The notes under the pieces were generated by a model. The model searched no databases, was not told where the DNA came from, and saw only the letters and a list, made by a program, of their open reading frames with translations. From Patagioenas fasciata (taxonomy: Eukaryota; Chordata; Aves; Columbiformes; Columbidae), in the NCBI RefSeq assembly GCF_037038585.1, contig NW_027288510.1:1555001-1619000 (forward strand): a stretch of DNA of 64,000 bases. The letters are read 5' to 3'. Positions 48,862-60,325 of this stretch are shown piece by piece (within the stretch, counting starts at the first letter, position 1; every line of letters begins with the position of its first letter). The translations under genes and the position numbers were made by a program.

Positions 48862-49069
48862 CTTGCAGCATGGCAGAGGTGGTGTAGTAGTTAAACGGGA
48901 CCTTCTTCACCACATAGGCGTCTGTATCCAGTGAGCAGAGCTTGTCCCCCACCAGCACAGACTGCCCCGTGCCGGCGTTGCCCACCAGCATCACGGGGCG
49001 CCGGCGCTCCAGGAGCCTGTCCATGAAGTACCGCACACGGACCGTCTCGGTGGTGGGCACCAGGCAAGC
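48862..49069 (-). CDS. DNAH17: DNAH17-like exon: AAA3 P-loop, with Lys replaced by Gln
   Basis: 208 bp: 69 codons plus the first base of a Gly codon. It runs [16 protein letters not shown] ... [13 protein letters not shown]. The Walker A reads [13 protein letters not shown] where the family has GxxGxGK[ST]. The CAG codon is at 48,962-48,964, and a single C-to-A change would restore Lys. Everything else in the exon, including [11 protein letters not shown], is well conserved, so this is a point difference rather than general decay. Splice sites are CTCAG|GC and GCAAG|GTAAGA. Confidence 0.92.
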
Positions 49070-49700
49070 CTGAGAGGGGCAAAACGAGCAGGTAAGTGTA
49101 CCCATCTGTGGCACCACCCCACTGCCATGTTCTGAGGAGACATCAAACTGGGAGAGCCAGGAATGAGTGCGGTGACCTGAGTTTCTAGATGGCGCTAGGA
49201 AGGGAACAATACACTGCTACCAACCATTCAAGTCAAACTATCTGTACAGACGAAACAATGACAGCGGGATGCTGAGAGCAACATCTGGATCTCCCCGCAA
49301 ACACACATTTTGCTAAAATGGTAACAATTTTTACAAGTCATCTGCTCACTGTGGCACCTCTAAAAGGAAAGAAAGGCATAGCTGGCAAACGCAATTCACT
49401 ACCTGCAGCAACTCTCATTTTTCGTCCAAATCATATAAACAACCCTATTTTCAGCCACGCAGAATGACGAGATGGTGTCTCAGGGACTTTGTCACTACGT
49501 TGTCCCACATCCTGCTTCTCTCTGCAGGCCAAACGCACCTCCATCCCGCACCCTGGGCACACCAGCCCTGGCTCATAGGTGTCTCTGAGCCTGCGCCTCA
49601 TGTACATCACTCAGCTCTGGAAGATGGATGGAGGATGAGTCTTCACAGTCAAAGTACAGTAAAGAAAGATGGGTAATTGAGTTGTACTTCATAAAGAATG

Positions 49701-50333
49701 TGTCAAGGGTTTTGATTGTGGGGTGACAATACAACCATGGCAGATGTGTTGTTAGCCCCCTCTCCCCCACCTTCAGCCCCTCTCTCTCCCCCATTCCCAC
49801 TCAGGACAGGTGATTGGGAGGGAAAGAAGGATAGATAGAAGAGAATTGGAAAAATTAAAGATGTTTTACTAATGCTACTAATAAGAATAGAGAAAATAAT
49901 ACAAAATATACAAAACCAATCTTGAAAGCCCCAGCAACTGCAGAGCTGGCACCTGAAGTCCTGGACTGGACTGTGCAGCCAACCGGAGCTGGATTCAGTC
50001 TGTCATGAGGCCTCAGTTCGCAGGGACGACCAGCAAGGGCCTCTCCTAATCTCGGCCATAAGCAAAATGGACGAGATCCTCGTGATCTCCCACTTTTATA
50101 TGAAGTATTCACGTGAATGGGATGTTATACTCTGTTTGTCAGTTTCTTGGTCACCTGTTTCTCATTGCCCCTCTCGCGAGATGCGAATCTGTCCTTATCA
50201 ATAACCTCACATTCCATTGCTATGTTTACCAAAACATGGATCTGGTTCTCCAGGAAAACGCAGCTGATATGAAGGTTTTACCTGACAGGCAAATTCACTA
50301 AAAGAGAAACTTGTTTTTAACAAAACCAGGACG
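49701..50333 (-). mobile_element. Solo LTR, ERVL-like, with 5-bp target duplication
   Basis: The LTR is the same family as 36,124-36,795 but on the opposite strand. On plus it starts TGTCAAGGG and ends CAAAACCAGGACG; the other end reads TGTCCTGG, so one base has changed to CG. GAATG flanks it at 49,696-49,700 and 50,334-50,338, a 5-bp target duplication. It lies in a dynein intron in the sense direction, with a TATAAAAGTGGG box (minus strand) near 50,100. Confidence 0.88.
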
Positions 50334-50452
50334 GAATGCCATTCTTATTATGAAGTGCTTGACCTCGAAGGAGACTTCAATTGAAATGCCTGCATACAGT
50401 CACTAAAATGCACGTGCTCTTCCCAGACAAAACACGTGCTAGGTTCACATAC

Positions 50453-50626
50453 CTGTAAGGGCATTTCTGGATCAAATTCAAACTGAGGAATAAGTTTAGA
50501 CCAAGGTTCAAACTTCTTCGTTTCTGGATCAATGTAGAAGTCAAAGACTGTGCCCTGAGAGGGAAACTTGATAGTCTTGAATTCTGCCACCCACCACTTG
50601 CTGAACTCCACTCTGTAGTCCACAAG
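50453..50626 (-). CDS. DNAH17: DNAH17-like exon: between AAA2 and AAA3
   Basis: Exactly 58 codons, phase 0 at both ends. Key strings are LVDYRVEFSKWW, FPSQGTVFDFYIDPETKKF and EPWSKLIPQFEFDPEMPLQ. Splice sites are TATAG|CTT and TTACAG|GTATGT. Confidence 0.92.
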
Positions 50627-53054
50627 CTATAAGACAAAAAGTGGAGAAAATACACTAATCTGGATCAATTAATTAGTAATGGAGAATGTTATCTATCCCA
50701 GTCCACCAGAGCGGGATTAGTCCTTAAAATATATTCCACAGCATAAAGTTCTTATCATTTTTCCTGCTATTAAGCCTAATTTTTCATTTTCTTCATTTCT
50801 GCTCATCAGTCCTATTTATTCATCTAAATAATTCATCCTCTGTGTTGATCACTCTTGGTATGTCTGAGACTAGATGGATGGATCAATTTGAAAAAGAGAA
50901 ATACGTGCCTATGACTAAACAGACCACTTGATTGATTCTTGGTGCCTACTTCTTCCAACAGACAAGGACACAACATCCGTCTACATCTGTGCTCATGGTC
51001 AGTCACAGCATGCATACCAAAGCCTTTCCTCATCAATCACAGCACTCTATTCAGAGTGAGTTGTTGTCTTCTGGCTTCTTTTCAAGCCACAACGTTTCAG
51101 ACAAGCAGGACTGCAGACCCCAGCGTACCAAAGCAGCAGCGAGGGTCTGCCCCTCTGACCCCGCCGTGATTCTGCGCTGCCACATTCCCCTCAAAGCACC
51201 CGTTTCCTTGCTTTTCCCCATTGTATCTTTCTACACATGGAGATTTTGGAGCATCTGAATTTTTTCAACTGGGGTGACAGTTTTGCTTTAGATGCTGGGT
51301 CAGGACTCACAAAATGTGCTTAGTCCCCTCCTCTGCCCTAGGTCTCCTGTATGACATTGGGCCAGCCATTCTGCCCAAACACCTTCCCATGTGGACAATG
51401 GGAACTGGAGAGAGGTGGAGGGGAGGAGGAGAGGAAAATTGCTGTGAGAAAGATGTTTGTGAAATACCGGACGCATCATTTAGCCCGTTTTAACAGCACA
51501 GTTTGTTCCTGGGGTGTCTGCGGGTCTCTCCTCCCCATAGCCATACAATGTGGGGTCACCAACACATTGTCCATAGGCTGCTCGGCCTCCATAAGGAAAC
51601 CTGGGTTTGTTGCTGAACTGAACCAAGTGTCCTCCATAAAGCCTCCTGAGCCACAGTCCCTCAAAAGACCAGTGGATTTGAAAAACACATTAATAGTATC
51701 CACGATTTTGCAGACTCGTGCTATTCAGAGAGGCAGAATCCCTGTAATTCTCCGTTCTCCTGTTGTTATAACTCCTCAGCAGCGGCAGCAGAGTAGCCCG
51801 CAGTGGAGCGGGACGTGCGTGGCTGCTAAAAGCTTTCCCACAAGGGTGCCCTTACCCCGCACAGCCAGACCGCCTGCAAGCGCGCTGTGCCGCGCTGCCC
51901 GCCCTCCCTGACCCCGCGGTTCAATGGAGCCACTCCAGCCCCAGCTCTATTGCCAGAACGGTGTGCAATTCAAACCACTTCCTTAATAAAAACCCCATAT
52001 GGATTACCGCTAATTTCAGAGCCAGGAAATGGCAAATCTATCATCTGTTTTTATACAGGGGCCCCGCTACCCACCAACAAGCACCGAGTAGCGGGAAGCC
52101 TCCCAGACTGTTTCTCCTGACATTTCGGCCGCGAAAGGTCAGCGCGAAGGGCACCTTCGGTGGAAAGCAATAAACAGATTTTATATTGGATCATTTTTCA
52201 TCAGGCTCCCCATTGCTCGGACTGCTGTATCCTCGCACTCTCAGCTCTGACATTTACAGAGCATCGCGGGCAGTAACGCACAGCCAGGCTCCCGGCGGAG
52301 CCTCCCGGAGGGTCGCTGTGCCTGCAGCTGCTCCTGCAGCCCACCCAGAGCCACTACCGCAGGCAGGAGCCCGGCCTGATGCACCCGAGACTGACTGTGC
52401 GGCACGGGGAACACAGCGGCCAGCTGCCACAGCACCGCACACCAGCATACTTGCGCTTGTACTGCTGAAGCAAAGACAAGTAGTGCTTCCCAGGCTTTAT
52501 TGTGCTTTGTTTTGTTTCTTTAAGTCATCCTAAACTGGCAACACTAAGGCTGAGTATTTCCCAGCTGGCACATGGGAAATGGAGGCTCCACAAGGACCAA
52601 GGAAGCTGGTCTCGCACAGGTCATTCAATGGTCACAAGGTGTGATGGCACCAAGTGAGCACCCAGCTGAGCTTGAGCTGTGTTGTTCAGCACTTCCTGAA
52701 GCATCTGATCCTTGGCATGGAGCAAATCTGAAGAGACCAGCAGACACTCTAGGTCTGGCGTTAAGGTACAGGAAAACACACAAAGAGACCCCTGGGAGCA
52801 CTTGAGCAGCCATCAAGAACGGCAGTGCCTCCACCCGAGCTGGGGAGGGGTGTCTGGTGTTACATTCGTGGAGAGACCTCCCGCATAGTCCAGACAACAC
52901 AGAGTTTGACACAAGCCCAGCGGAGATCAGACGTGGATCTCCAAGCCCTTGACAGCAGTGCAGTGTGGGCAGACCCAGACATCAGGACTACACACTTTAG
53001 ATCTGAGGATAAGGCGTCCTCTGACCAGGGGATGCAACCACCCAAGAGTAGGTG
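50627..53054. other. Dynein intron, no feature recognised
   Basis: 51,720-52,460 is moderately GC-rich, with open frames on both strands that match nothing I know. No clear transposon ends. Confidence 0.4.
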
Positions 53055-53160
53055 TGCCCCTGTGGCCACGAAAGTCAATGGCACCTGGGGTGCGTTAGGA
53101 AAAGTATGACCAGCAGGTCAAGGGAGGTTGTTCCTCCGGCTCTGCTCTGCCCTGGTGACA
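53055..53160 (+). mobile_element. CR1 LINE internal fragment
   Basis: Matches the CR1 stretch TGTGGCCACGAAAGTCAATG, GCACCTGGGGTGCGTTAGGA and TCTGCTCTGCCCTGGTGAC. It parallels 62,290-62,400 of the longer copy. Confidence 0.75.
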
Positions 53161-53583
53161 AAACACCGGCTGGTTTGTGTTATGTAGCACGTCTACCTGT
53201 GCAGTCAGAAGGCTGAAAGACTGCTCCACTGATACATCCATCTGATAAATCAGTCTTAATTTGATCACATTATGCACATCCACAGGCTTCTATAAGTTAA
53301 CCTTATGTTTCTCCCCAGTGAAATGCATCTGCATAAGCAAACATCCCTCCACCTCTACCACTGACCCCTCAGCTGTTCTCCGGTGGTGTTACACCCTGGA
53401 TAACGAGGCCTTTCGTAAAAGGAATTGTTGTGTTTCTAGTTTATTATCACCTATATGAGAGCCCCAGGAAAACAGCATTACTGGCATAGCACTATGTTTC
53501 AGAAAGTATGAAGAAATCAAAACAACACAAAACCACACAAACAAACTGTGTGAAAGATGCTGAAGAGGCATCTTCCGTCTTAC

Positions 53584-53758
53584 CTGATCTCGAAACATTG
53601 ATCCACCAAAGGCCCAGACGGCAGCAAAGACAAAGTAAAGTTCATAAAGCTCCTTGGGACAGTCAGGAGGTGTGTTCTCCTCTGCCAGGAGACATTCAAG
53701 GAGGTAGCACAACATCTGAACCATACTCTGTTCAGGAATGGGAATAATCTTCTTAAAT
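53584..53758 (-). CDS. DNAH17: DNAH17-like exon: AAA2 C-terminal part
   Basis: 175 bp: one base completing Arg, then 58 codons. Conserved strings are [24 protein letters not shown], split here as [10 protein letters not shown] and [13 protein letters not shown], and [12 protein letters not shown]. Ends RDQ at CAG|GTAAGA. Confidence 0.92.
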
Positions 53759-55026
53759 CTAAGGGATGGAAATTAGAAAGCAATACGTCCATCACAACCC
53801 AGGAAGACTAGAAATGCTCTTTCAGAACACTGGCATTCTGCTTGTCAGCGGTACGTGTCCTATTCCCAGGTACAATAAAGAGAACACCCATTCTCACACT
53901 CAGACCCGCTGGCACCGGCACATATACAAGTAATAACAATAATCAGAAGTTTCAAGCATTTTAAAACTTTGATCTTCTTGAAAGAAGCAGAATGGAAGAC
54001 TTGCTAAAGGCAATGATTTCCTGCGAGCACGATGAGTTCAAAAGCGGTCAAATAGAGGAGTAATAAAATAAACCCTTTCATCTTGCCATTTTACATTCAT
54101 TTAAGCTACACTTACAGAATTCCAAACTAATATTGTAGCTGCACTGAAGTCCTCCATAAAGTAATTATAGCTATTTGAAAGGTTGGTTCTACGATTTCTG
54201 AATTAAGCAAGCTACCAAAACACTCAGCTCAGGGTTGCCCGCAGCTAATCCCGTGGATTTCACGCTCTGAGACAATGTTCAGCAAACAGAATGGGAAACG
54301 TCCGATTGACTTTGCTACCAACAGTCAAAACCAACTTGGTCCCACAGAGAGAAGTTCCCTAGCACAATGTTTAAGTCCTGATTCCAGACCCTTCTGACAC
54401 ATCCCCCTTTTGGCTGACATCTCCCATGCTCACTGATTTTTCTTTTGTTTTTAAAGGAAAGTGCAACTATAGGAAGCAAGTAGAGGATGGGAGATGCTCC
54501 CTTAAGTTTTCTGGGACTCTCCTTTGGCCAGTCCTCACCACAGTATGAGAAAGAGAATGGTTTCACATGATGATAAGCAAGAACCACATGACTTCCCTGT
54601 GGACACTGCTTTAAAGCCAAATCAAGCCAAGAAGCACTAGGACCCTTCCAAATACCCAAGTTCTTAATGAAAAATAACTTGTGGAGTGGGCTCAGGTCTA
54701 GCCTGACACATCAGGAGGCTGAAAAGCTTTCTCTTTGGGATCTGCCGGAATTATTTTCCAAGAGATAGAGAGTTGATACAGGAAATACAATAAAAATCAA
54801 ATCAAAATCAGATGAAAACCAGATCTGACCAACACGATACAGGCAGGAGCGTCACTTTGCCCACCTCGCCCTGCTGGTTCTCTGAGCTTAAGCCAATGAT
54901 GCTCAGGGCTTCCAGGGGCAAGGAGGATCATGTGCAGCACAACCCAGCGCAGCACAGCTGGGCTGGACAGTGGCAGGTGTCCCCATGCCCTCACCACGGG
55001 TGACACAATCACTCATCAGATGGTAC
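53759..55026. other. Dynein intron, nothing recognised
   Basis: Ordinary AT/GC-mixed sequence with no exon, RNA or transposon signature that I can support. Confidence 0.45.
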
Positions 55027-55174
55027 CTTGTTCTGAGGGTGTCCAGGCAAATGGGCAGGTACTTATCAAACAAAATGGTCAGGTTGGCTCTTTCGGACTG
55101 GATCTCTCGCCTGTCGATCCAGCTGCTCACTGGAGGATTCCAGCCCAGATCCGACGGGTTGATGTACAGGATCC
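55027..55174 (-). CDS. DNAH17: DNAH17-like exon: AAA2
   Basis: 148 bp: two bases completing Gly, 48 codons, two bases of Arg. Strings are [20 protein letters not shown] and [20 protein letters not shown]. The donor is AACAAG|GTACCA, weaker than consensus but GT. Confidence 0.92.
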
Positions 55175-55855
55175 CTTTAGGCCCAGGGTAAGAGAGAACA
55201 TATAGTAAAGACATAGCAGAAACTGTTCCTTTCTTCCAGCAGAGTTTACCAGGTACTTTCACACAACTAAAACCCTATCAAATATGACGGGACGTCCCAT
55301 TACCTGCCCCCTTTTCCTGCCCCACTGCAGAGTAGAAACATGAACAGTGAAGAAACTTCACCCTTGAAACCACGGCGCTTTTCATGACCTTGCCCTAAAT
55401 TCAGAACATTGTCTTGTCTGAGCAGTTTCATTGCTCTGGGCCCCATTTCCCCATGTGTAAAACTAGGGGACACCTCCATTCCCTTCTCCCATACTTCATG
55501 CACTTCTTCAGAAGATCAAGAACTCTTTGAGACAGATACTGTCCTTCTCCTCATAAAGTCCATCCAAAGGGCTTTGCACAACAGGAGCACTCAGCAACGC
55601 TGAAGCCATGATCACCCACCAACAGTCAGAGTGCTCTGGGTAAATCTCCAGGATGATGACAGCTCCACATGTGCATTTGGGGTCAGGATCCTCAGTTTGT
55701 CTGTCAGAAACCTGCCCTGTCCACCCACGGCCGCTGTGATCTCAGGTTGGGTACTTGCAACAGGAGTCAAGTTGGCCAACAGAAGACTGGTTAATGGCAC
55801 TAGATCCTCCTGGGTTCACGGCAAATCCCAGTGCGGAGCTCAGGCCAGGACTCAC

Positions 55856-55964
55856 CCGCTCGGGACACGGTTGCTGGGGTGGCTGTGCGCAGGTGGCTGA
55901 TCTCAAACACCAACCGCATCGTTGGGTTCAGAGGGATTCTCTCATTGCTCGCCAGGGTCAGCAC
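55856..55964 (-). CDS. DNAH17: DNAH17-like exon: end of the AAA2 core
   Basis: 109 bp: 36 codons plus one base. Reads [17 protein letters not shown], then [17 protein letters not shown] with its conserved SRAG arginine. In intact dyneins the preceding residues are a GDIDPMWIESLNTVMDDNK-type stretch, which is not present in this window. It starts in phase 0 after ATGCAG. Confidence 0.92.
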
Positions 55965-56171
55965 CTGCATTGGGCAGACAGACAGACAGAATGACATCTT
56001 CCCCAGGAACAGGAATGAAAAGCATTCAGCACTTTGCACTAAAAAGCTTGGTTGCTGCCAGCACAGTTCCTTGAGGGAATGCAGCTGATTTCCAGCAGGT
56101 AGTAGAACTGTCTTCCATGACTCAAAGGAACAGCGCTCCCTTCGAGCGGCGGAAAAAGGTGTGGAATTATG

Positions 56172-56470
56172 ACCCCACTGAACAGAGTCTGGTCCATCCT
56201 CTGACAGCCACCCTGAGATATTGATCCCATTGATCAGATCCCTCTCAGCTTCTCTTCTCCAGCTCAACAGCTCCAGCTCTCTCAGTCTCTCCTCACAAGA
56301 AAGAAGCTCCAGACCCCTCAGCATCTTTGTAGCCCACTGCTGGACTCTGTGCAGTTATTCCTTCTTAAACTGGGGAGCCCAGAACTGGACACAACTCCAG
56401 ATGTGGCATCACCAGGGCAGAGCAGAGCGGAAGGAACAACCTCCCTTGACCTGCTGGTCATACCTCTCCT
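56172..56470 (-). mobile_element. CR1 LINE fragment at the dynein exon gap
   Basis: Minus-strand CR1: TCTGGTCCATCCTCTGACAG, TGATCAGATCCCTCTCAGC, GCATCTTTGTAGCCCACTGC and CCCAGAACTGGACACAACTC, then a cut-off end at ATGCACCCCAGGTACC. It occupies half of the 612-bp intron in which the AAA1/AAA2 exons are missing. Confidence 0.85.
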
Positions 56471-56576
56471 AATGCACCCCAGGTACCATTGGATTACTCT
56501 CATCCTTCAGGTTTGCTCGGGCCCTGAGCATCCCCAGCCCCATGTGACCGCACCGCAGCCGAGGTGGGAGCCATAC

Positions 56577-56733
56577 CTTGTAGTCCATCTGCTCGGAGCA
56601 GTTAAACACGTACACCATGATGCCCAGGGCTCGCCCCAAATCTTTCGTAGTCTCCGTCTTGCCAGTGCCCGCAGGGCCTGCAGGTGCTCCGCTCATGGTC
56701 AGGTGCAGTGACTGGGTCAGGGTGATGTAACAT
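56577..56733 (-). CDS. DNAH17: DNAH17-like exon: AAA1 start with P-loop
   Basis: 157 bp: one base completing Arg, then 52 codons, phase 0 at the donor (TACAAG|GTATGG). Contains [15 protein letters not shown], the AAA1 Walker [15 protein letters not shown] (P-loop at 56,655-56,678, Lys intact) and [12 protein letters not shown]. The AAA1 Walker B exon that should follow (CFDEFNRI-type motif) is not found. Confidence 0.95.
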
Positions 56734-57765
56734 CTTTCACAGTGAATGATGAATGAAAAAAGGAAATATGTCCAATAGGTCAACTGTGGGCTGCAGGGCA
56801 ATAGCACTAGAGCATTGCACTCAGCAGAGCCTCTCCTCTGAAAAGCTGTACGTGAGCAGGGGTCATGTCTGAGCTGAAAGCCTTCTTGGCATTAATTACC
56901 ACCTCTGCTCAGCTCTGTTTTCTCCAAGAGATACTCATCTTCCACCAAGGTCTGCCCAAACCTCTTCATGTCCAGCTTGTGTTCTCTCTGGATCCTCATA
57001 CAACTCATGGATATTGGGCACATCTCAGGCAGTATGAGAAAAGGACAGCTTTTCTGGAAGACCTGTCACTGACAGAAACCTGCTCAGGTGGCCTATGAGT
57101 GAACCCAACTCAAAGCTGCAGCAAGTCCCAAAGTTTCTCCATCATGTTGATGATGGACACTGGGGTGGTGTCCACATGTGAGTATCTATACTACCTGTAT
57201 AAGCCACAGAGGTGTAGTCAATATAGCCAACAAAACCTGATGATACCTGGGGGCTTGACGCAGCTGACTAACACAGGTGACTAGAGCCACCTGAGATGCT
57301 CTTGGTTGCTGAAATGTCACATAGGGTGGAGAGATATGACAAGGGGTCCATAGGAGACTTTTACACTTCTGGATTGGCAGCTGGAAGCCAGGTGGGACAA
57401 CACAGAGTATCTCAAGTAACCCTAGGTGTCCCCACTGAGGCAACCAGGTAGATGTCTGCTTCAAGATGGGATGAAAGCTCTCTAGACTCACCAGCTTTAT
57501 GGACTGTGGACATCTTGTGCACAGGAAGACACCCACAAGTGTTTTAATGTGTGAGCTGAATCCCACCCAGGGATCTGATGTACAAATTCCCCAGAGGGTA
57601 CCACCAAAAACCAGATAAGAGTTAGAGCTCGACCACTGGAGTGCTGGGACATGGAGACAGAACAAGAGGGATACAGGTGTCTGAACTAAATCCATCTTTG
57701 GTTGGCATCTCTCTCTCTACCTGTGTGGCAAAGCCCAGCTATGACATTGTGTCCCAGGGACTTAC
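56734..57765. other. Dynein intron, nothing recognised
   Basis: No repeat or exon-like sequence that I can name. Confidence 0.45.
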
Positions 57766-57926
57766 CTGTCGGTCAGCGGAGTGATCACAAGCCGAGGGGT
57801 ATTGCCAAGGTATTCATAGGAGTACAGGAACTGGGCGTCACAGATGTTGGCAAAGCAGTGCCGTTCCTCATCTGACCATCTGTGCCGGAGCTGTGACAGC
57901 CAAATGAAGGCCTGGGCATTGTCCAC
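57766..57926 (-). CDS. DNAH17: DNAH17-like exon: linker/AAA1 boundary
   Basis: 161 bp: 53 codons plus two bases. Strings are [35 protein letters not shown] and [11 protein letters not shown]. It continues directly into the AAA1 exon. Confidence 0.93.
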
Positions 57927-59016
57927 CTGCAACACACCCACAAACACCATCACAGGAAGGCCGGGGATGCCAGACACATGCAGCTCGGGGGCCAAAATAG
58001 CGACTGCTATAAAATTTTCATGGGGGATGACTGGTCCTCACTGCAAGGCAGGTGTGGTGAGGAAGGCCGCCTCCTTGCAATGCGGTGAGAAATGTCACCT
58101 CCCCATCTCCCATCAGTAAAGGGGAGGAACCAAATTAGTGACCACATTGGTGGGAGAGGAAAAAATTAATGGCCAAGAGAAAGAGCCTTACAAAAAGACT
58201 CCTGAATAGATTTAAGAAGCAGCAAGTCATGAAGAAGGTCTCATAATGCAACCAGAGTGAGAGAAGGAGCAGAGGCCATCTAGACAAGGAAGAGGTTGCA
58301 GACAGCACCAAGGAAACAGACTGGGGACAGGTGGACAAAGACAGGCATGGCCAGCGCTCTCTGCACAACCAGCAGGCAGGTCCAGATGCATCACTTCACC
58401 CCAGGCTGGACCAAGGCACCACTGAGCCCAGCTGAGCCTTGAAGACAGAAACCCTGTGAGCAGCCTGGCTGCCTCTGAGATGACACAGATGAGGGAAGAG
58501 CCACAACCCAATACATTCAGGGCATCTTCCCACCCACCTGCAAGGCTAAACACTTGGCATGGTGTCAGGGACAGGGGAGTAGTGTGGGAGAGGTGTTGCA
58601 GGAGAAGGGAGTCCCACATAAGTCCCTGTGGCCCCACACCAGACAAAGGACGCTACAAAGAACAACGCTTGAATGCTTTTTCTTACTTTCTAAAGTCAAA
58701 ACTGAGACTGAGTCCAGCAGCCTCCCAACACAGCACCATCATCCACCAGCACATGTCTTGGCACCAGGACGCAGTGCCGCGCTCTCACTCCTGGTGTGAA
58801 TCTGCAGCAACTACAAGTTGGTGTTGCAGGGCCATGACACAGCACAGCTCTGCAGGCTTACAGGGGCTTTCTGCACACTTACTACAAACATTGTAGAAAT
58901 AAATTTAGTCATACGTCTCCCACTGAGACCGGCAGTGATCTGAATGGCCAGTGGTTGGGCCCCCTGAAGCCCCCTCTCCAGCACCCACAGAACTGTGCTG
59001 AACTGCCAACACCAAC
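57927..59016. other. Dynein intron, nothing recognised
   Basis: No transposon, RNA or exon signature that I can support. Confidence 0.45.
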
Positions 59017-59256
59017 CTTCTGTGCTATCATCTTTGCCACCACATCCCGAGCATGCACGTCGATGGTGCAAATGGTCATGATTTTCTGTCTGTCGCCCTT
59101 GGAGAGCTGCCCGATCAGCATGGTAACGAGGGTGTTCAGCTGGGTCACTTGCTTCTTGTGATATTCCTTCATCGCATTCTCGTAGCCTTCCTCCACCCTG
59201 GCAAAGGCAATCCCAACCTCGGTTGTCCACCAGATCTGGGTGCAGCAAAGCGCCAC
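59017..59256 (-). CDS. DNAH17: DNAH17-like exon: linker C-terminal part
   Basis: Exactly 80 codons, phase 0. Strings are [40 protein letters not shown] and [10 protein letters not shown]. This wording separates DNAH17 from DNAH9, where I recall LTSSQIWWTTDVG and [11 protein letters not shown]. Confidence 0.94.
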
Positions 59257-59887
59257 CTAGGGAAATAGGCTGGTTCAGTATCAGGGAAAATACCAAAGCT
59301 TCCTTATGTTCAAGAGTGTCGGATCCACAGGGAGATCAAGGATGAAACATCCGTGACATGAAATTAAGTATTTTTTCATACAGTAGTCACAGCAGACAGT
59401 ACAACAAGGATCTGCTCCATGACATTCATTTAAAACACCATATCAGTGATAGACACATTTAGCAGCTAGTTATAAGTAAATCAGCACCTTTCACATGCCT
59501 GACACAGCAGAGGAGGAAGAGTTGGAGACCACGAGGTTGTCAGAGGTGCATCTGAGGGGCTCTTCACTCTTATCAGGCCTCACCACTTTGCCTTCCTGCT
59601 GCACCTCTCACTGCTCTGGCTGTACAGACTGCACTGCCCAAGCCCCTGGGCTCTGTCACCCAACCAAGAGCCCCAACCAGAGCATGGAGCTCAGCCTGAA
59701 AACTCCATCAGGAGACCGCCAGGATAAAGGACAACTCATCCTCCCTCTCTCCTGGATAGCAAGGTGGAGGCCAGAAACATGCCTGTCCACAGCTGCTGAA
59801 AGAAGGGAAGGGCAGGACTGATGGGGAACCCAAGAGCTACCTTTCCACGAGCCAGCCTGAGTGGTGATAAGAAGCAGTGGCAGATAC
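59257..59887. other. Dynein intron, nothing recognised
   Basis: No recognisable feature. Confidence 0.4.
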
Positions 59888-60013
59888 CTGGGCAGGATAG
59901 TCAAAGAGCCATTGTTCCCTTGGTTTTTCCTCATAAGCCATGACGGCTTCTGTCATCTCATCTCTCACAGTAGCCCTCATGCTGTCTAGTACATGACTGA
60001 GCCAGACTTCACC
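59888..60013 (-). CDS. DNAH17: DNAH17-like exon: linker
   Basis: Exactly 42 codons, phase 0. Strings are EVWLSHVLDSMRATVRDEMT and AYEEKPREQWLFDYPAQ. The first codon reads Gly where the family has Val; the acceptor is TTCCAG|GGT. Confidence 0.92.
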
Positions 60014-60109
60014 CTGGAAAAGAGATTAAATCCCAGTAACACATTTGCTCTTCTTAAGTGCCTTTGGTAATTAGTGAAGATAGGAAATGAGGCAAGCATC
60101 TCAGTTCTC

Positions 60110-60325
60110 TTTAGACTGGACATGAGGGAAAGGTTCTTCACCCAGAGGTGCTGGACACTGAACAGGCTCCCAGGGAGGGGTCACAGCCCCAACCTGACAG
60201 TGTTCAAGGAGAGACTGGACAACGTCCTCAGACACACGGGGTGACCTGTGGGGTTGTCACTGCAGGGACAGGACTTGGACTCCATGATCCTGGTGGGTCC
60301 CTTCCAGCTCAGGACATTCTATGAG
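60110..60325 (+). mobile_element. CR1 LINE 3' end fragment
   Basis: Reads AGACTGGACATGAGGGAAAG, TTCACCCAGAGGTGCTGGAC, GACAACGTCCTCAGACACAC and GTCCCTTCCAGCTCAGGACA, ending ATTCTATGAG. Confidence 0.88.
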
